A DNA stretch of 12,332 bases, from assembly GCA_007136565.1 (NCBI GenBank), contig SLGS01000127.1, positions 1 through 12,332 on the forward strand, read 5' to 3'. Positions 1-7,485 of this stretch are shown here, piece after piece (position 1 is the stretch's first letter; each line of letters starts with the position of its first letter). A program made the position numbers and the translations under genes. The notes under the pieces are model-generated. The model had not been told where the DNA came from. It was given only the letters and a program-made list of their open reading frames with translations, and did not search any database. This stretch comes from Clostridia bacterium (GTDB lineage: Bacteria; Bacillota; Sulfobacillia; SLMV01).

Positions 1-1251
1 AACACCCTCATCGTCGTCGAGCACGACGAGGAGACGATTCGCCGGGCGGATCACGTCATAGACATCGGTCCCGGCGCCGGTGAGAGCGGCGGGTGGGTGG
101 TGGCCGAGGGCACCCCGGACGAGGTGATGAAGAACCCGGATTCGATAACCGGACGTTTCCTCAGCGGAGAGGAGTCCATATCGATACCGCGGAGGCGCCG
201 CAAGACCGGGGACTCCTGGCTTACGGTTCACGGTGCCAGGGAGCACAACTTGAAGGATATCGATGTGCACATTCCCCTGGGTGTTCTCGTGGGCGTCACC
301 GGCGTATCCGGATCCGGGAAGAGCACTTTGATACACGACATCCTCTACCGGAAGCTAGCCCGCGAGCTCAACCGGGCCCACCAGCCCGCCGGGGATCACG
401 ATGATGTGTCGGGCATCGATGCTCTGAACAAGGTGGTCGAGATCGACCAGTCCCCCATCGGGCGGACCCCGAGATCGAATCCGGCCACCTATACCGGCAC
501 CTTCGACTACATCAGGGACCTGTTCTCGAAGACTCCCGAGGCAAGGGCCAGGGGATTCGACAAGGGAAGATTCAGTTTCAACCTCAAGGGTGGCCGTTGT
601 GAGGCCTGCTCGGGACAGGGGATAGTGCGCATCGAAATGCACTTCCTCCCCGACATCTACGTTCCGTGCGAGATTTGCGACGGGCGGCGGTACAATCGGG
701 AAACCCTCGAGATCAAGTACAAGGGTAAGAACATCTCGGAGGTCCTGGCCATGAACGTGGACGAGGCCTACCGATTTTTCGCCGACATTCCACCCATCGC
801 CCACCACCTCAAGACGCTGCAGGATGTGGGCCTGGGCTATATCCGCCTCGGGCAACCCGCCACCACCCTGTCCGGGGGCGAGGCCCAGAGGATAAAACTT
901 GCATCGGAGCTGTCGCGCAGATCCAATGGCGAGACGATATACTTGTTGGACGAGCCGACCACGGGGCTTCACGCCGCCGACATTCGCCAGCTACTGTCGG
1001 TATTGCAGAGGTTGGTGGATGAGGGTGCAACGGTGGTCATAATTGAACACAATCTCGACGTCATCAAGTGCGTCGATTACATCATCGACCTGGGTCCCGA
1101 GGGAGGCGAAGGTGGAGGAAGCGTGGTGGCCTCCGGTACACCCGAAGAGGTCGCGGATTCGCAGGACTCACACACGGGCAGGTACTTGTTGGAGGTCCTG
1201 AATGCCGAGAAGGTATCGAATCCGAGCGCGGCGGTAGGCTTGGAGGATTGA
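1..1251 (+). CDS. uvrA: Excinuclease ABC subunit A (UvrA), C-terminal part; 5' end outside window
   Basis: UvrA is the DNA-damage-recognising ATPase of nucleotide excision repair; it loads UvrB at lesions. The window opens in frame inside the first ABC domain, with its H-loop (VVEHDEETIRRADHVIDIGP) at the start. About 416 residues are visible, a bit under half of a usual UvrA. Numbering from the first visible codon, the second ABC domain has Walker A GVSGSGKST at about 101-109. A zinc finger follows, with a CEAC pair at 200-203 and a CEIC pair at 223-226. The signature LSGGEAQRIKLA is at about 290, then Walker B YLLDEPTTGLH and the second H-loop VVIIEHNLDVIKCVDYIIDLGP. All catalytic motifs look intact. 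The TGA stop at 1249-1251 shares its A with a possible ATG of uvrC, so the two are probably cotranscribed. Identity is essentially certain. Confidence 0.98.
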   Translation, partial: NTLIVVEHDEETIRRADHVIDIGPGAGESGGWVVAEGTPDEVMKNPDSITGRFLSGEESISIPRRRRKTGDSWLTVHGAREHNLKDIDVHIPLGVLVGVTGVSGSGKSTLIHDILYRKLARELNRAHQPAGDHDDVSGIDALNKVVEIDQSPIGRTPRSNPATYTGTFDYIRDLFSKTPEARARGFDKGRFSFNLKGGRCEACSGQGIVRIEMHFLPDIYVPCEICDGRRYNRETLEIKYKGKNISEVLAMNVDEAYRFFADIPPIAHHLKTLQDVGLGYIRLGQPATTLSGGEAQRIKLASELSRRSNGETIYLLDEPTTGLHAADIRQLLSVLQRLVDEGATVVIIEHNLDVIKCVDYIIDLGPEGGEGGGSVVASGTPEEVADSQDSHTGRYLLEVLNAEKVSNPSAAVGLED

Positions 1252-1274
1252 TGAACGATCCCGGGGGAGGGCAC

Positions 1275-3116
1275 ATGGAGGCGTTGAAGGATCGGGCGCG
1301 AGAGCTCCCGACGGCGCCCGGTGTTTACATGTTTCGCGACGAAGTGGGCAACGTGCTCTACGTCGGCAAGGCTCGCTCCCTCAGGGATCGCGTTCGCTCC
1401 TATTTCTCCTCCCCCTCCGGGCTGAACGATCGTACCTTGCGCATGCTAGCGGAGGCGAGGGATGTGGAATTCCTCGTGACGGACTCCGAGGTCGAAGCCC
1501 TGATATTCGAGTCGGATCTGATCAAGAGGCATCGCCCGAGGTATAATGTCCGGCTGCGCGACGATAAGCAATATCCCTATATCGTCGTCACCACCGGGGA
1601 CGATTATCCCAGGGTCGGAGTGGCGCGACGAGTGGAACGGGACGATCACAGGTACTTCGGTCCCTTTACCAACACCGCCCTCTTGCGGAGGGCCCTGGAC
1701 CTATTGCGCAAGGTCTTCCCGTACAGAACCTGCAGTGATCACCGTATGCAGGGGGGTGGACGACCCTGCCTTCATTACCACGTCGGGCGATGCCTGGCAC
1801 CCTGCACCGGTGAAGTGGAAGCCGGGGAATACGGGGACGTCATCGAGGGATTGCTGGGATTCCTCGGTGGTCGCTCGAGGGATCTGACGCGGGAACTCGA
1901 GGGGCGGATGGAGGAGGCCGCCGATTCCCTGGATTTCGAGAGGGCGGCCAGGATCCGCGATCAGATAGCGGCCCTCAAGGAGTTCCGGGAGCAGCAGGGT
2001 AATCTCTCGGCACCCTCGGTCGAGGACATGGACGTCCTGGGCCTGGCCCGCGGGGAAGACGTCACCGCCGTGACTTTCATCTTCATGCGCGAGGGTCGTA
2101 TCGTCGGCACCGACGGCTTCGTCTTGTCGGACACCCGGGACATTTCCGACGCCGATCTCCTCGAGGAGACTCTGCTCGAGTATTATTCACATTCCCTGTT
2201 GATCCCCAGGCGCATCCTGGTGCCGACGCATCCCACCGGGTACGAGGAACTCGAGCGGTGGTTGGGGGAGCACCGCGGTTCCCGGGTGTTCCTGCATCGC
2301 CCCGAGCGCGGGGAGAAGCGGCGCCTGGTTACGCTGGCCGACCGAAATGCCGAGATGTTGCTCCGAGATAGCGATGCCTCCTCCGGTGGGGATGCGGGTT
2401 CCGTGGCTCTGCAGGAAGTGCTCGGGTTACCCGGAGTTCCCCGCAGGATCGAGTGTTACGATATTTCGAACATCTCGGGCTCGGCCGCGGTGGGTTCCAT
2501 GGTGGTGTTCGAGTCTGGTCGGCCGGCCCCTTACGCGTACAGGAGGTTCCGCATTAGGGACGTCGAGGGAGCCGATGACTATGCCATGATGCGGGAAGTG
2601 CTGGGTCGTCGGGCCCGTCGTTTGGACCCGGGACGAGACGACACCGCGGTCGCGGAGGACGCGTCCTTTTCCGCGGCGCCGGACCTGGTGGTGATAGACG
2701 GGGGACCGGGGCATCTATCCGCCGCCGTCGAGGCGTTGCGGGATGGAGCCATGGCACCCATACCCGTCATCGCCTTGGCCAAGCGCGATGAGTTGATCTA
2801 CGTCGAGGGCGGCGGGGAGCCCATAGACCTACCGCGCAACTCGGAGGCCCTGAAGTTGCTGCAGAGGATCCGGGACGAAGCCCATCGCTTCGCACTGGAT
2901 TATCATCGGCACCTCAGGAGCCACGGGGGTATCAGATCGTTGTTGGATGACGTGCCCGGTATCGGCCCTCGACGGCGCAACGCGCTGCTCGCCCACTTCG
3001 ACTCCATGGAGGCCATGGCCGCGGCGGACGAGGATGAATTGGCGGCGGTCCCGGGGATGACGAGCCGCGCCGCTCGCGCGGTCAAGCGCTATCTGGTGGA
3101 ACGCTCCGAACGCTGA
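1275..3116 (+). CDS. uvrC: Excinuclease ABC subunit C (UvrC)
   Basis: UvrC makes both incisions in nucleotide excision repair after UvrB binds the lesion. With the ATG at 1275 it has 613 residues, a normal length. The N-terminal GIY-YIG nuclease (about 10-100) shows GVY at 16-18, YVG at 29-31, and likely catalytic Y29, R39, E79 and N91. Cysteines 153, 165, 173 and 177 match the spacing of the four cysteines proposed to hold a 4Fe-4S cluster in UvrC. A UVR motif that contacts UvrB lies at about 205-237. The RNase H-like nuclease has D396 (ECYDIS), D475 (VVIDGG) and H537 (DEAHRFA). Tandem helix-hairpin-helix motifs (VPGIG, VPGMT) finish the protein. An in-frame ATG at 1251 overlaps the uvrA stop and would add 8 residues. 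Both starts have GGAGG four bases upstream; 1275 fits the family N-terminus better. Confidence 0.97.
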   Translation: MEALKDRARELPTAPGVYMFRDEVGNVLYVGKARSLRDRVRSYFSSPSGLNDRTLRMLAEARDVEFLVTDSEVEALIFESDLIKRHRPRYNVRLRDDKQYPYIVVTTGDDYPRVGVARRVERDDHRYFGPFTNTALLRRALDLLRKVFPYRTCSDHRMQGGGRPCLHYHVGRCLAPCTGEVEAGEYGDVIEGLLGFLGGRSRDLTRELEGRMEEAADSLDFERAARIRDQIAALKEFREQQGNLSAPSVEDMDVLGLARGEDVTAVTFIFMREGRIVGTDGFVLSDTRDISDADLLEETLLEYYSHSLLIPRRILVPTHPTGYEELERWLGEHRGSRVFLHRPERGEKRRLVTLADRNAEMLLRDSDASSGGDAGSVALQEVLGLPGVPRRIECYDISNISGSAAVGSMVVFESGRPAPYAYRRFRIRDVEGADDYAMMREVLGRRARRLDPGRDDTAVAEDASFSAAPDLVVIDGGPGHLSAAVEALRDGAMAPIPVIALAKRDELIYVEGGGEPIDLPRNSEALKLLQRIRDEAHRFALDYHRHLRSHGGIRSLLDDVPGIGPRRRNALLAHFDSMEAMAAADEDELAAVPGMTSRAARAVKRYLVERSER

Positions 3117-3580
3117 GCGGCTTCGTCGACTATGCTCCGGAGGAAATCCCGCGCTCTTTGGAGATCCTCTCCATCGGGTCTGCCCCGGTTTATCCCGCCC
3201 AGGATGGCCAAGGGGCCGAAGGTATCGAAACCCCGGCAGGAAAAATCCCCCAGCACTTCCCATCCACGGCGACGTATCTTTCGGTGGAGGGCCCTATGGT
3301 AGAGGTCGGGTCTGCCGAATCCCCGGGTCGAGAAGACGAAACATTTTCCCGCTCGCTCCCGGGGGAGGGAAGCGGCGAATCGCAACAGCGCTCGATGGTG
3401 GCGCAAAGCGTAAATCCCGGAGCCTAGCCCCAGGAGGTCGTAGGAGAGTATTTCTTCTTTGCTCGGGCCGCCGTCGGCCAGCAGGTCTATCGTATCGGCG
3501 CCGATGTGGGCCGCCATGCTGCGGGCGAGGATATGCGTATTCCTGTGGTGCGTGGATACATATGCGATCAGGGTTTTCAC
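3089..3580 (-). CDS. Flavodoxin-like (FMN-binding) protein
   Basis: A 163-residue protein with a flavodoxin fold, probably a cytosolic FMN-dependent electron carrier or small redox enzyme; its partner cannot be told from the sequence. The N-terminus (MKTLIAYVSTHHRNT) is a beta strand followed by a phosphate-binding loop, STHHRNT at residues 9-15. A GSGIYALRHHRALL segment and a strand KCFVFSTRG follow. The C-terminal stretch GFDTFGPLAILGGINRGRP resembles single-domain flavodoxin-family proteins of anaerobes. The start is GTG at 3580, with GGGAGG seven bases upstream on the minus strand. An ATG seven bases upstream is in another frame. The gene converges with uvrC, and its last 28 bases overlap the uvrC 3' end. 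It is divergent from the PspC operon starting at 3696, so it probably has its own promoter in 3581-3695. Confidence 0.85.
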   Translation of the reverse strand: MKTLIAYVSTHHRNTHILARSMAAHIGADTIDLLADGGPSKEEILSYDLLGLGSGIYALRHHRALLRFAASLPRERAGKCFVFSTRGFGRPDLYHRALHRKIRRRGWEVLGDFSCRGFDTFGPLAILGGINRGRPDGEDLQRARDFLRSIVDEAAQRSERSTR

Positions 3581-3667
3581 GGATCATCCTCCCGCCATAA
3601 CCTTTGACATCGGTCGTCACTTACCCTTCCGGCAGGAAGTCTCGCGGATGAGCAGAACTACCTTTTG

Positions 3668-3676
3668 TGCGATAAT
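3668..3676 (+). promoter_or_regulatory. Possible extended -10 promoter element for the PspC-holin-glycerate operon
   Basis: TGCGATAAT matches an extended -10 box (TGn plus a hexamer one base off TATAAT). It lies 19 bases before the TTG start at 3696, which would give a very short leader carrying the GGGAGG ribosome binding site. There is no good -35 box at the right distance. The call rests only on this match and on the position between divergent genes. Confidence 0.25.
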
Positions 3677-3695
3677 GAGCCCGGGAGGCATCAAC

Positions 3696-3890
3696 TTGAA
3701 CGAGAACAAGAAGTTAAAGCGTTCGCGTCGAGAGAAAATTTTGGCCGGCGTCTGCGGGGGTGTCGCCGATTACTTTTCGTTGGACCCGGTCCTGGTTCGA
3801 CTCCTATGGGCCGCCTTTGCGCTCCTCGAGGGTGCCGGTATACTACTCTACATAGTCGCCTGGATCGTCATGCCCGAAGGAGACGATTGA
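3696..3890 (+). CDS. Small PspC-domain membrane protein
   Basis: A 64-residue protein made almost entirely of a PspC domain. The motif LAGVCGGVADYFSLDPVLVR is at about 17-36, followed by one hydrophobic segment (about 36-58) ending in the typical AWIVMPEGDD. PspC proteins sit in the inner membrane and in some bacteria sense envelope stress; small stand-alone ones like this are common and mostly uncharacterised. The TTG at 3696 is preferred because GGGAGG (3683-3688) lies seven bases before it. An in-frame ATG at 3675 lacks a ribosome binding site. The longer reading frame back to 3459 lies over the flavodoxin gene on the other strand and is not expected to be translated. The stop is three bases before the next gene, so they are probably cotranscribed. 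Confidence 0.85.
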   Translation: MNENKKLKRSRREKILAGVCGGVADYFSLDPVLVRLLWAAFALLEGAGILLYIVAWIVMPEGDD

Positions 3891-3893
3891 TCG

Positions 3894-4226
3894 GTGCTGA
3901 AGAGATTTCTACTCAATGCCGTCGTCTTGATAATCCTCGAGAGGATATTAACTGGGGTCTCGATCCAGGGGGGAATCGAATCCTTGTTGTTGGCCGCGGC
4001 TGTCCTCGGCCTGGCCAATGCCATCGTTCGTCCCCTGCTACTCGTCATAACCCTTCCGATCAACTTCTTGACCCTGGGATTGTTCACGGTGGTCATCAAC
4101 GCGCTGATGTTGCAATTGACCGCCGCCATCGTGCCTTCGTTTTTCATAGATGGTTTCGGATGGGCTCTCTTGACGGCCATCCTCTTTAGTATCGTCAGCG
4201 TCGGGCTTTCTATGGTCTTGGATTGA
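3894..4226 (+). CDS. Phage_holin_4_2-type four-helix membrane protein
   Basis: A 110-residue, very hydrophobic protein with four likely transmembrane helices at about 5-22, 28-52, 55-80 and 88-108. The central signature LGLANAIVRPLLLVITLPIN, followed by NFLTLGLF, is typical of the family annotated as phage holin family 4 / mycobacterial holin superfamily IV. Despite the name, these proteins are widespread chromosomal membrane proteins of unknown role, and no phage genes are nearby. The start is GTG at 3894, three bases after the upstream stop, with AAGGAG at 3877-3882 (11 bases away, slightly long). Ten bases separate its stop from the glycerate kinase ATG. The PspC plus holin-type pairing is seen in other bacteria and suggests a membrane or envelope role, by inference only. 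Confidence 0.85.
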   Translation: MLKRFLLNAVVLIILERILTGVSIQGGIESLLLAAAVLGLANAIVRPLLLVITLPINFLTLGLFTVVINALMLQLTAAIVPSFFIDGFGWALLTAILFSIVSVGLSMVLD

Positions 4227-4236
4227 GGGAGATTCG

Positions 4237-5400
4237 ATGGGGCTGAGGGTGCTGGTCGCCCCCGACAGCTACAAGGGGACCTTGACCGCCGAAGAAGCCG
4301 CCCAGGCGATAGCCCGTGGATTGATGGCAGAACTGAGGGGTTCCTCCATAGACCTCCTACCCCTGGGCGACGGCGGTGACGGCACCGTGGATGCCCTCGG
4401 TACGGCCCTCGATGGCGAGTTCCGAGAGGTAACGGTCACCGACCCTTTGGGCAAACCGGTTTGCGCTCGCTTCGCCGTGCTCCCGAGCGGCACTGCACTC
4501 TTGGAGATGGCCACGGCGTCCGGTCTGACCCTGGTTCCCCCGTCCCAACTGGATCCGTTTGAAGCCACGACGTTCGGAACAGGGGAGATGTTGCTCGAGG
4601 CCGGGAGGTCGTCGGGGGACATCGTCATGGGCATAGGTGGAAGCGCGACGGTCGACGGCGGTGTCGGGATGGCGCGAGCCATGGGAGCCCGGTTCCTGGC
4701 CGCCGACGGGCGCGAGATAACCGGGGGACCCCGGGATTATCCGGGGATCAGTCTCGTGGATTTTGGGGAAGTCACCCGCTGGAAGCGCGGCAAGAGGTTG
4801 CGCGTCATGTCCGATGTGGATAATCCTCTTTGTGGTCCGAGGGGAGCGGCCCGGGTATTCGGCCCCCAAAAGGGCGCGAGGGAAGAGGACATACCGCTGC
4901 TGGATTCTTCGCTTCGGCACCTGGGGCGCGTCTTGTCGACGGCATCGGGACGTCGGGTGCAGGATATCCCGGGGGCCGGGGCGGCGGGTGGGATGGGCGC
5001 CATGCTGGTGGGCATGCTGGATGCTGAATTACTGCCGGGGTCCAGCCTGGCCCTGGACCTGGTGGATTTTCGCGGTCGCCTGGATGAAGTAGACCTGGTG
5101 GTCACCGGCGAGGGCAGGTTGGATTCCCAAACCTCCGGGGGGAAATTACCCCTCGAGGTGGCTCGTCGCTCTCGGGCTGCCGGGGTGTTGGTGGCCGTGT
5201 TACCCGGATACCTGGATTTCCGAAGCGGGGAAGCAATGCCCCGGGAGTTCGACTACGTCCTGCCGTGCTTTGGCGGACCCGCGCCGGGAGGCGCTCCCCC
5301 GGTGGAGGAGGCCCGGGAAGCCTTGATCTTTGCGGCGCGTGAATTGGCTCGTACAGTACTTTGCGACGAACGACGTTTCGATGGAGGTAATAAGCCTTGA
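4237..5400 (+). CDS. Glycerate kinase (GarK/GlxK family)
   Basis: Phosphorylates D-glycerate with ATP in the cytosol. Characterised members of this family mostly make 2-phosphoglycerate, feeding lower glycolysis. At 387 residues it has a normal length. Family motifs appear in order: VAPDSYKGTL (7-16), PLGDGGDGTVDAL (42-54), MGIGGSATVDGG (131-142), DVDNPLCGPRGAARVFGPQK (193-212), GAGAAGGMG (246-254) and TGEGRLDSQTSGGK (290-303). GAGGGAG at 4225-4231, five bases before the ATG, supports the start. The stop (5398-5400) overlaps the TTG start of the downstream dehydrogenase, so translation is probably coupled and the two act in one pathway. Whether phosphate goes to the 2- or 3-position cannot be read from the sequence. 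Confidence 0.95.
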   Translation: MGLRVLVAPDSYKGTLTAEEAAQAIARGLMAELRGSSIDLLPLGDGGDGTVDALGTALDGEFREVTVTDPLGKPVCARFAVLPSGTALLEMATASGLTLVPPSQLDPFEATTFGTGEMLLEAGRSSGDIVMGIGGSATVDGGVGMARAMGARFLAADGREITGGPRDYPGISLVDFGEVTRWKRGKRLRVMSDVDNPLCGPRGAARVFGPQKGAREEDIPLLDSSLRHLGRVLSTASGRRVQDIPGAGAAGGMGAMLVGMLDAELLPGSSLALDLVDFRGRLDEVDLVVTGEGRLDSQTSGGKLPLEVARRSRAAGVLVAVLPGYLDFRSGEAMPREFDYVLPCFGGPAPGGAPPVEEAREALIFAARELARTVLCDERRFDGGNKP

Positions 5401-6389
5401 CATCCGATCCCAGGGTTTTCGTCACCAGGAGAATCCCGAAAGAGGGCATTGACCTGTTATCCGAGGTAGCATCCGTGGAGGTCTGGCCCGACAGGTTGCC
5501 ACCTCCCCGCGAGGAGTTGATTAAAGAGGCCGCGCGTTCCGACGGCCTCCTGACCCTCTTGACCGATCGCATAGACCAAGAACTCATGGACGCCGCGCCG
5601 AGGCTTCGTGTAGTCGCCAATTACGCGGTGGGATACGACAACATCGATGTCGAGTCGGCCACATCCAGGGGTATCTGGGTTACCAATACCCCGGGAGTAT
5701 TGACCGAGGCAACCGCGGATTTTTCGTTCGCTCTCCTCCTCGCCGCGGCCCGAAGGGTCGTCGAAGGTGATCGGGCGACCCGGGGTGGACAGTGGCTGAC
5801 CTGGGAACCCACCTACATGCTGGGCGCCGCTGTGCATGCGAAGACCCTGGGAATCGTGGGGATGGGCAGGATAGGCGAATCGGTGGCCCGACGGGCTCGC
5901 GGTTTTTCCATGGAAATACTCTACACTGACCCCAACTCCCGCCCGGATCTAGAGGTCGAACTGGGCATTCGCCAAGTTGAGCTGGACGAGCTCCTGTCGA
6001 CATCGGATTTCATCAGCCTCCATGCCCCGCTCAACGATAACACCCGCGGGTTGATCGGTGAACGCGAGTTGCGAGTGGTCAAGCCCGGCGCCATCCTCAT
6101 CAATACCGCCCGCGGCGAACTGGTCGACGAAGGAGCGTTGGTCCCCGCCCTGGAATCCGGCCCCCTGGGTGCGGCGGGCCTCGACGTCTACCGCACGGAA
6201 CCCATCCCGGGTGACCATCCCCTCCTTCGCCTCGATAATGTCGTCCTGGCTCCCCATCTCGGGAGCGCGACGGTGGAGGCTCGCACGGCTATGGCGGAGG
6301 TAGCCGCCGGGAACCTGGTCTCAGTCCTCGGGGGAGGCCGCCCACAAACCCCCGTGAATGATCCTGGCGGAGAGGGGCAAGGATCGTAG
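5397..6389 (+). CDS. gyaR: D-2-hydroxyacid dehydrogenase, probable glyoxylate/hydroxypyruvate reductase (D-glycerate dehydrogenase)
   Basis: Likely reduces hydroxypyruvate to D-glycerate and glyoxylate to glycolate with NAD(P)H, or runs in reverse. At 330 residues it matches the GyaR/GhrB-type family. The substrate-domain motif NYAVGYDNID is at 75-84, and the Rossmann loop GMGRIG at 155-160. The catalytic triad is present: R239 (NTARGELVD), E268 (YRTEP) and H287 (APHLGSA). The TTG start (5397) shares three bases with the kinase stop as TTGA and has GGAGGTAA at 5383-5390, so it is clearly intended despite being rare. Pairing with glycerate kinase supports hydroxypyruvate or glyoxylate as substrate rather than lactate or 3-phosphoglycerate. 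A phosphoglycerate dehydrogenase role is less likely because the protein is short and has no ACT domain. The last ~15 residues (PGGEGQGS end) are poorly conserved in character. Confidence 0.92.
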   Translation: MTSDPRVFVTRRIPKEGIDLLSEVASVEVWPDRLPPPREELIKEAARSDGLLTLLTDRIDQELMDAAPRLRVVANYAVGYDNIDVESATSRGIWVTNTPGVLTEATADFSFALLLAAARRVVEGDRATRGGQWLTWEPTYMLGAAVHAKTLGIVGMGRIGESVARRARGFSMEILYTDPNSRPDLEVELGIRQVELDELLSTSDFISLHAPLNDNTRGLIGERELRVVKPGAILINTARGELVDEGALVPALESGPLGAAGLDVYRTEPIPGDHPLLRLDNVVLAPHLGSATVEARTAMAEVAAGNLVSVLGGGRPQTPVNDPGGEGQGS

Positions 6390-6465
6390 AAATAGGGCTC
6401 GTGTGGCTACGCGATACGCGCCCCTCCCTACCGGGCGACCGATCAGGGATTGGGCGAGGGGACCC

Positions 6466-6731
6466 TTGGGGGATGTCGTAGAGGGTCGCCGCCGTTATCG
6501 CGCGCGAGCCGGATTGAGCCTTTACGATGTCGAAAAGATCGTCGGACGCCATTTCACCACGATAAGCGAGTACGAGCCGGGCGAACGGCACCCGGGCGTT
6601 CGCATCTTTCGGATCCATCGGAGGCATACAACGTGCCCCCGGGCCGCCCGGTGGCCGACATCGAACATTCCTCGGAGCCGGTATCCGAGGAAGTAATGGT
6701 AGTCCCGGTTTACCGCCCCTTGCACGGGTGA
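6466..6731 (+). pseudogene. Frameshifted XRE-family (BldD-like) helix-turn-helix regulator
   Basis: Two adjacent reading frames together spell one DNA-binding domain. In the first (from TTG 6466; GAGGGGA upstream) the protein reads GLSLYDVEKIVGRHFTTISE then YEPGERHPGVRIFRI. This is a typical XRE/HTH_3 domain and resembles actinobacterial BldD. After about 6615 that frame loses similarity, but the frame starting near 6618 continues with SEAYNVPPGRPVADIEHSSE and on to a TGA at 6729-6731. Adding one G before the CA at 6616 would give FRIASEAYNVPPG, just what the family has. The likely cause is a single-base deletion, or a sequencing or assembly error. No slippery heptamer is visible, so programmed frameshifting is unlikely. 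A GTG at 6403 could give a longer N-terminus. If broken, the cell has lost this regulator. Confidence 0.6.
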
Positions 6732-6804
6732 ATCCTGCCCCATAAAGTGGAGGTAGCGAGCTGGTACGCTCGTGACTTGGATAGAGTAGATTGAGGTGAT
6801 AGAT

Positions 6805-7416
6805 TTGCGGACTAGGCTCTATCGTTCCCGGAGAAATAGGGTCATAGGTGGCGTTTGCGGCGGACTCGCGGAGTACTTCCACACCGATCCCGTGGCCATT
6901 CGCCTGGCCTGGTTATTGTTGGTGCTCCTCGGGGGTTCGGGAATACCGCTGTACATCCTGGCCTGGATAATAATGCCCGACGAGCGTTACGTACACGGTG
7001 CGGCTAGATCTCCAGGGCCGACTCGACAGTCCGATTCATGGGAGCCATCTCAGCCCACGGAACCCGCCACCCCATCCACAGCCGAAGTGTATCCCGATAG
7101 TCCCCTAGAGGAACCCGACCCGACGGATGTCGGCAGGAGAACTCGCCTTGGGGGAGCGGTCCTCATAGCCGTCGGCGCATACTTTCTGATCGATCGCCTG
7201 GTGTATTTCGACCTGTCGGCGTGGTGGCCGGTGCTTCTGATCCTCGGGGGAGTCGCGCTTCTTTTCACGAGTCGACAGGATTCCCAGGAATCCTCTCCCT
7301 CTGATTCTTCCCGCGGTACGGGGCCCGGGGCGCCTCCCGCCCCCGCCGCCGCCGAGAGCGAGGAATCTCCCGAGGAAACGGACGAGGAGGAGGCTCCACC
7401 CGGGGCCCCGAAGTGA
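6805..7416 (+). CDS. PspC-domain membrane protein with C-terminal LiaF/DUF5668-like membrane hairpin
   Basis: A protein of about 203 residues with a PspC domain first: SRRNRVIGGVCGGLAEYF, then a membrane segment ending in LYILAWIIMPDE. A Pro/Ser/Thr-rich linker of about 50 residues follows. Two more hydrophobic segments (RLGGAVLIAVGAYFLIDRL and WWPVLLILGGVALLF) resemble the region found in LiaI/LiaF-like envelope-stress proteins. The last 45 residues are polar, rich in Pro and Glu. The TTG at 6805 is preferred because GAGGTGA (6793-6799) lies five bases before it; GTG at 6796 adds three residues but has a weak ribosome binding site. It is the second PspC gene in the window and stands alone between the broken regulator and rapZ. 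An envelope-stress sensing role is inferred from family features only. Confidence 0.85.
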   Translation: MRTRLYRSRRNRVIGGVCGGLAEYFHTDPVAIRLAWLLLVLLGGSGIPLYILAWIIMPDERYVHGAARSPGPTRQSDSWEPSQPTEPATPSTAEVYPDSPLEEPDPTDVGRRTRLGGAVLIAVGAYFLIDRLVYFDLSAWWPVLLILGGVALLFTSRQDSQESSPSDSSRGTGPGAPPAPAAAESEESPEETDEEEAPPGAPK

Positions 7417-7485
7417 TTCGTCGGAGAACCCGGCATCGGCCCTCGTAAGGGGCGAAGCGGCAGTTAATCGGAGAGATGTGATCGA

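Noticed and set aside
355..972. Minus-strand open frame of 205 codons inside uvrA
   Set aside because: It covers strongly conserved UvrA motifs on the plus strand and has no family features of its own.
3604..3609. Perfect TTGACA that could be a -35 box upstream of the small PspC gene
   Set aside because: No -10-like hexamer lies 16-18 bases downstream; the GATAAT at 3671 is far too distant.
3459..3695. N-terminal extension of the small PspC reading frame
   Set aside because: It runs antisense over the flavodoxin start, has no ribosome binding site, and the family starts at the TTG chosen.
3894..4226. Prophage, suggested by the holin family name
   Set aside because: No other phage genes, integrase or attachment sites are near; this family is common on chromosomes.
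6756..6772. Small hairpin CGAGC-TGGTAC-GCTCG before the second PspC gene
   Set aside because: Only five base pairs and no following T run; it may be chance, although an operator cannot be excluded.
6289..6882. Minus-strand open frame of 197 codons over the broken regulator region
   Set aside because: It overlaps the ends of the reductase and the second PspC gene, has no recognisable motif, and the plus strand shows real HTH similarity.
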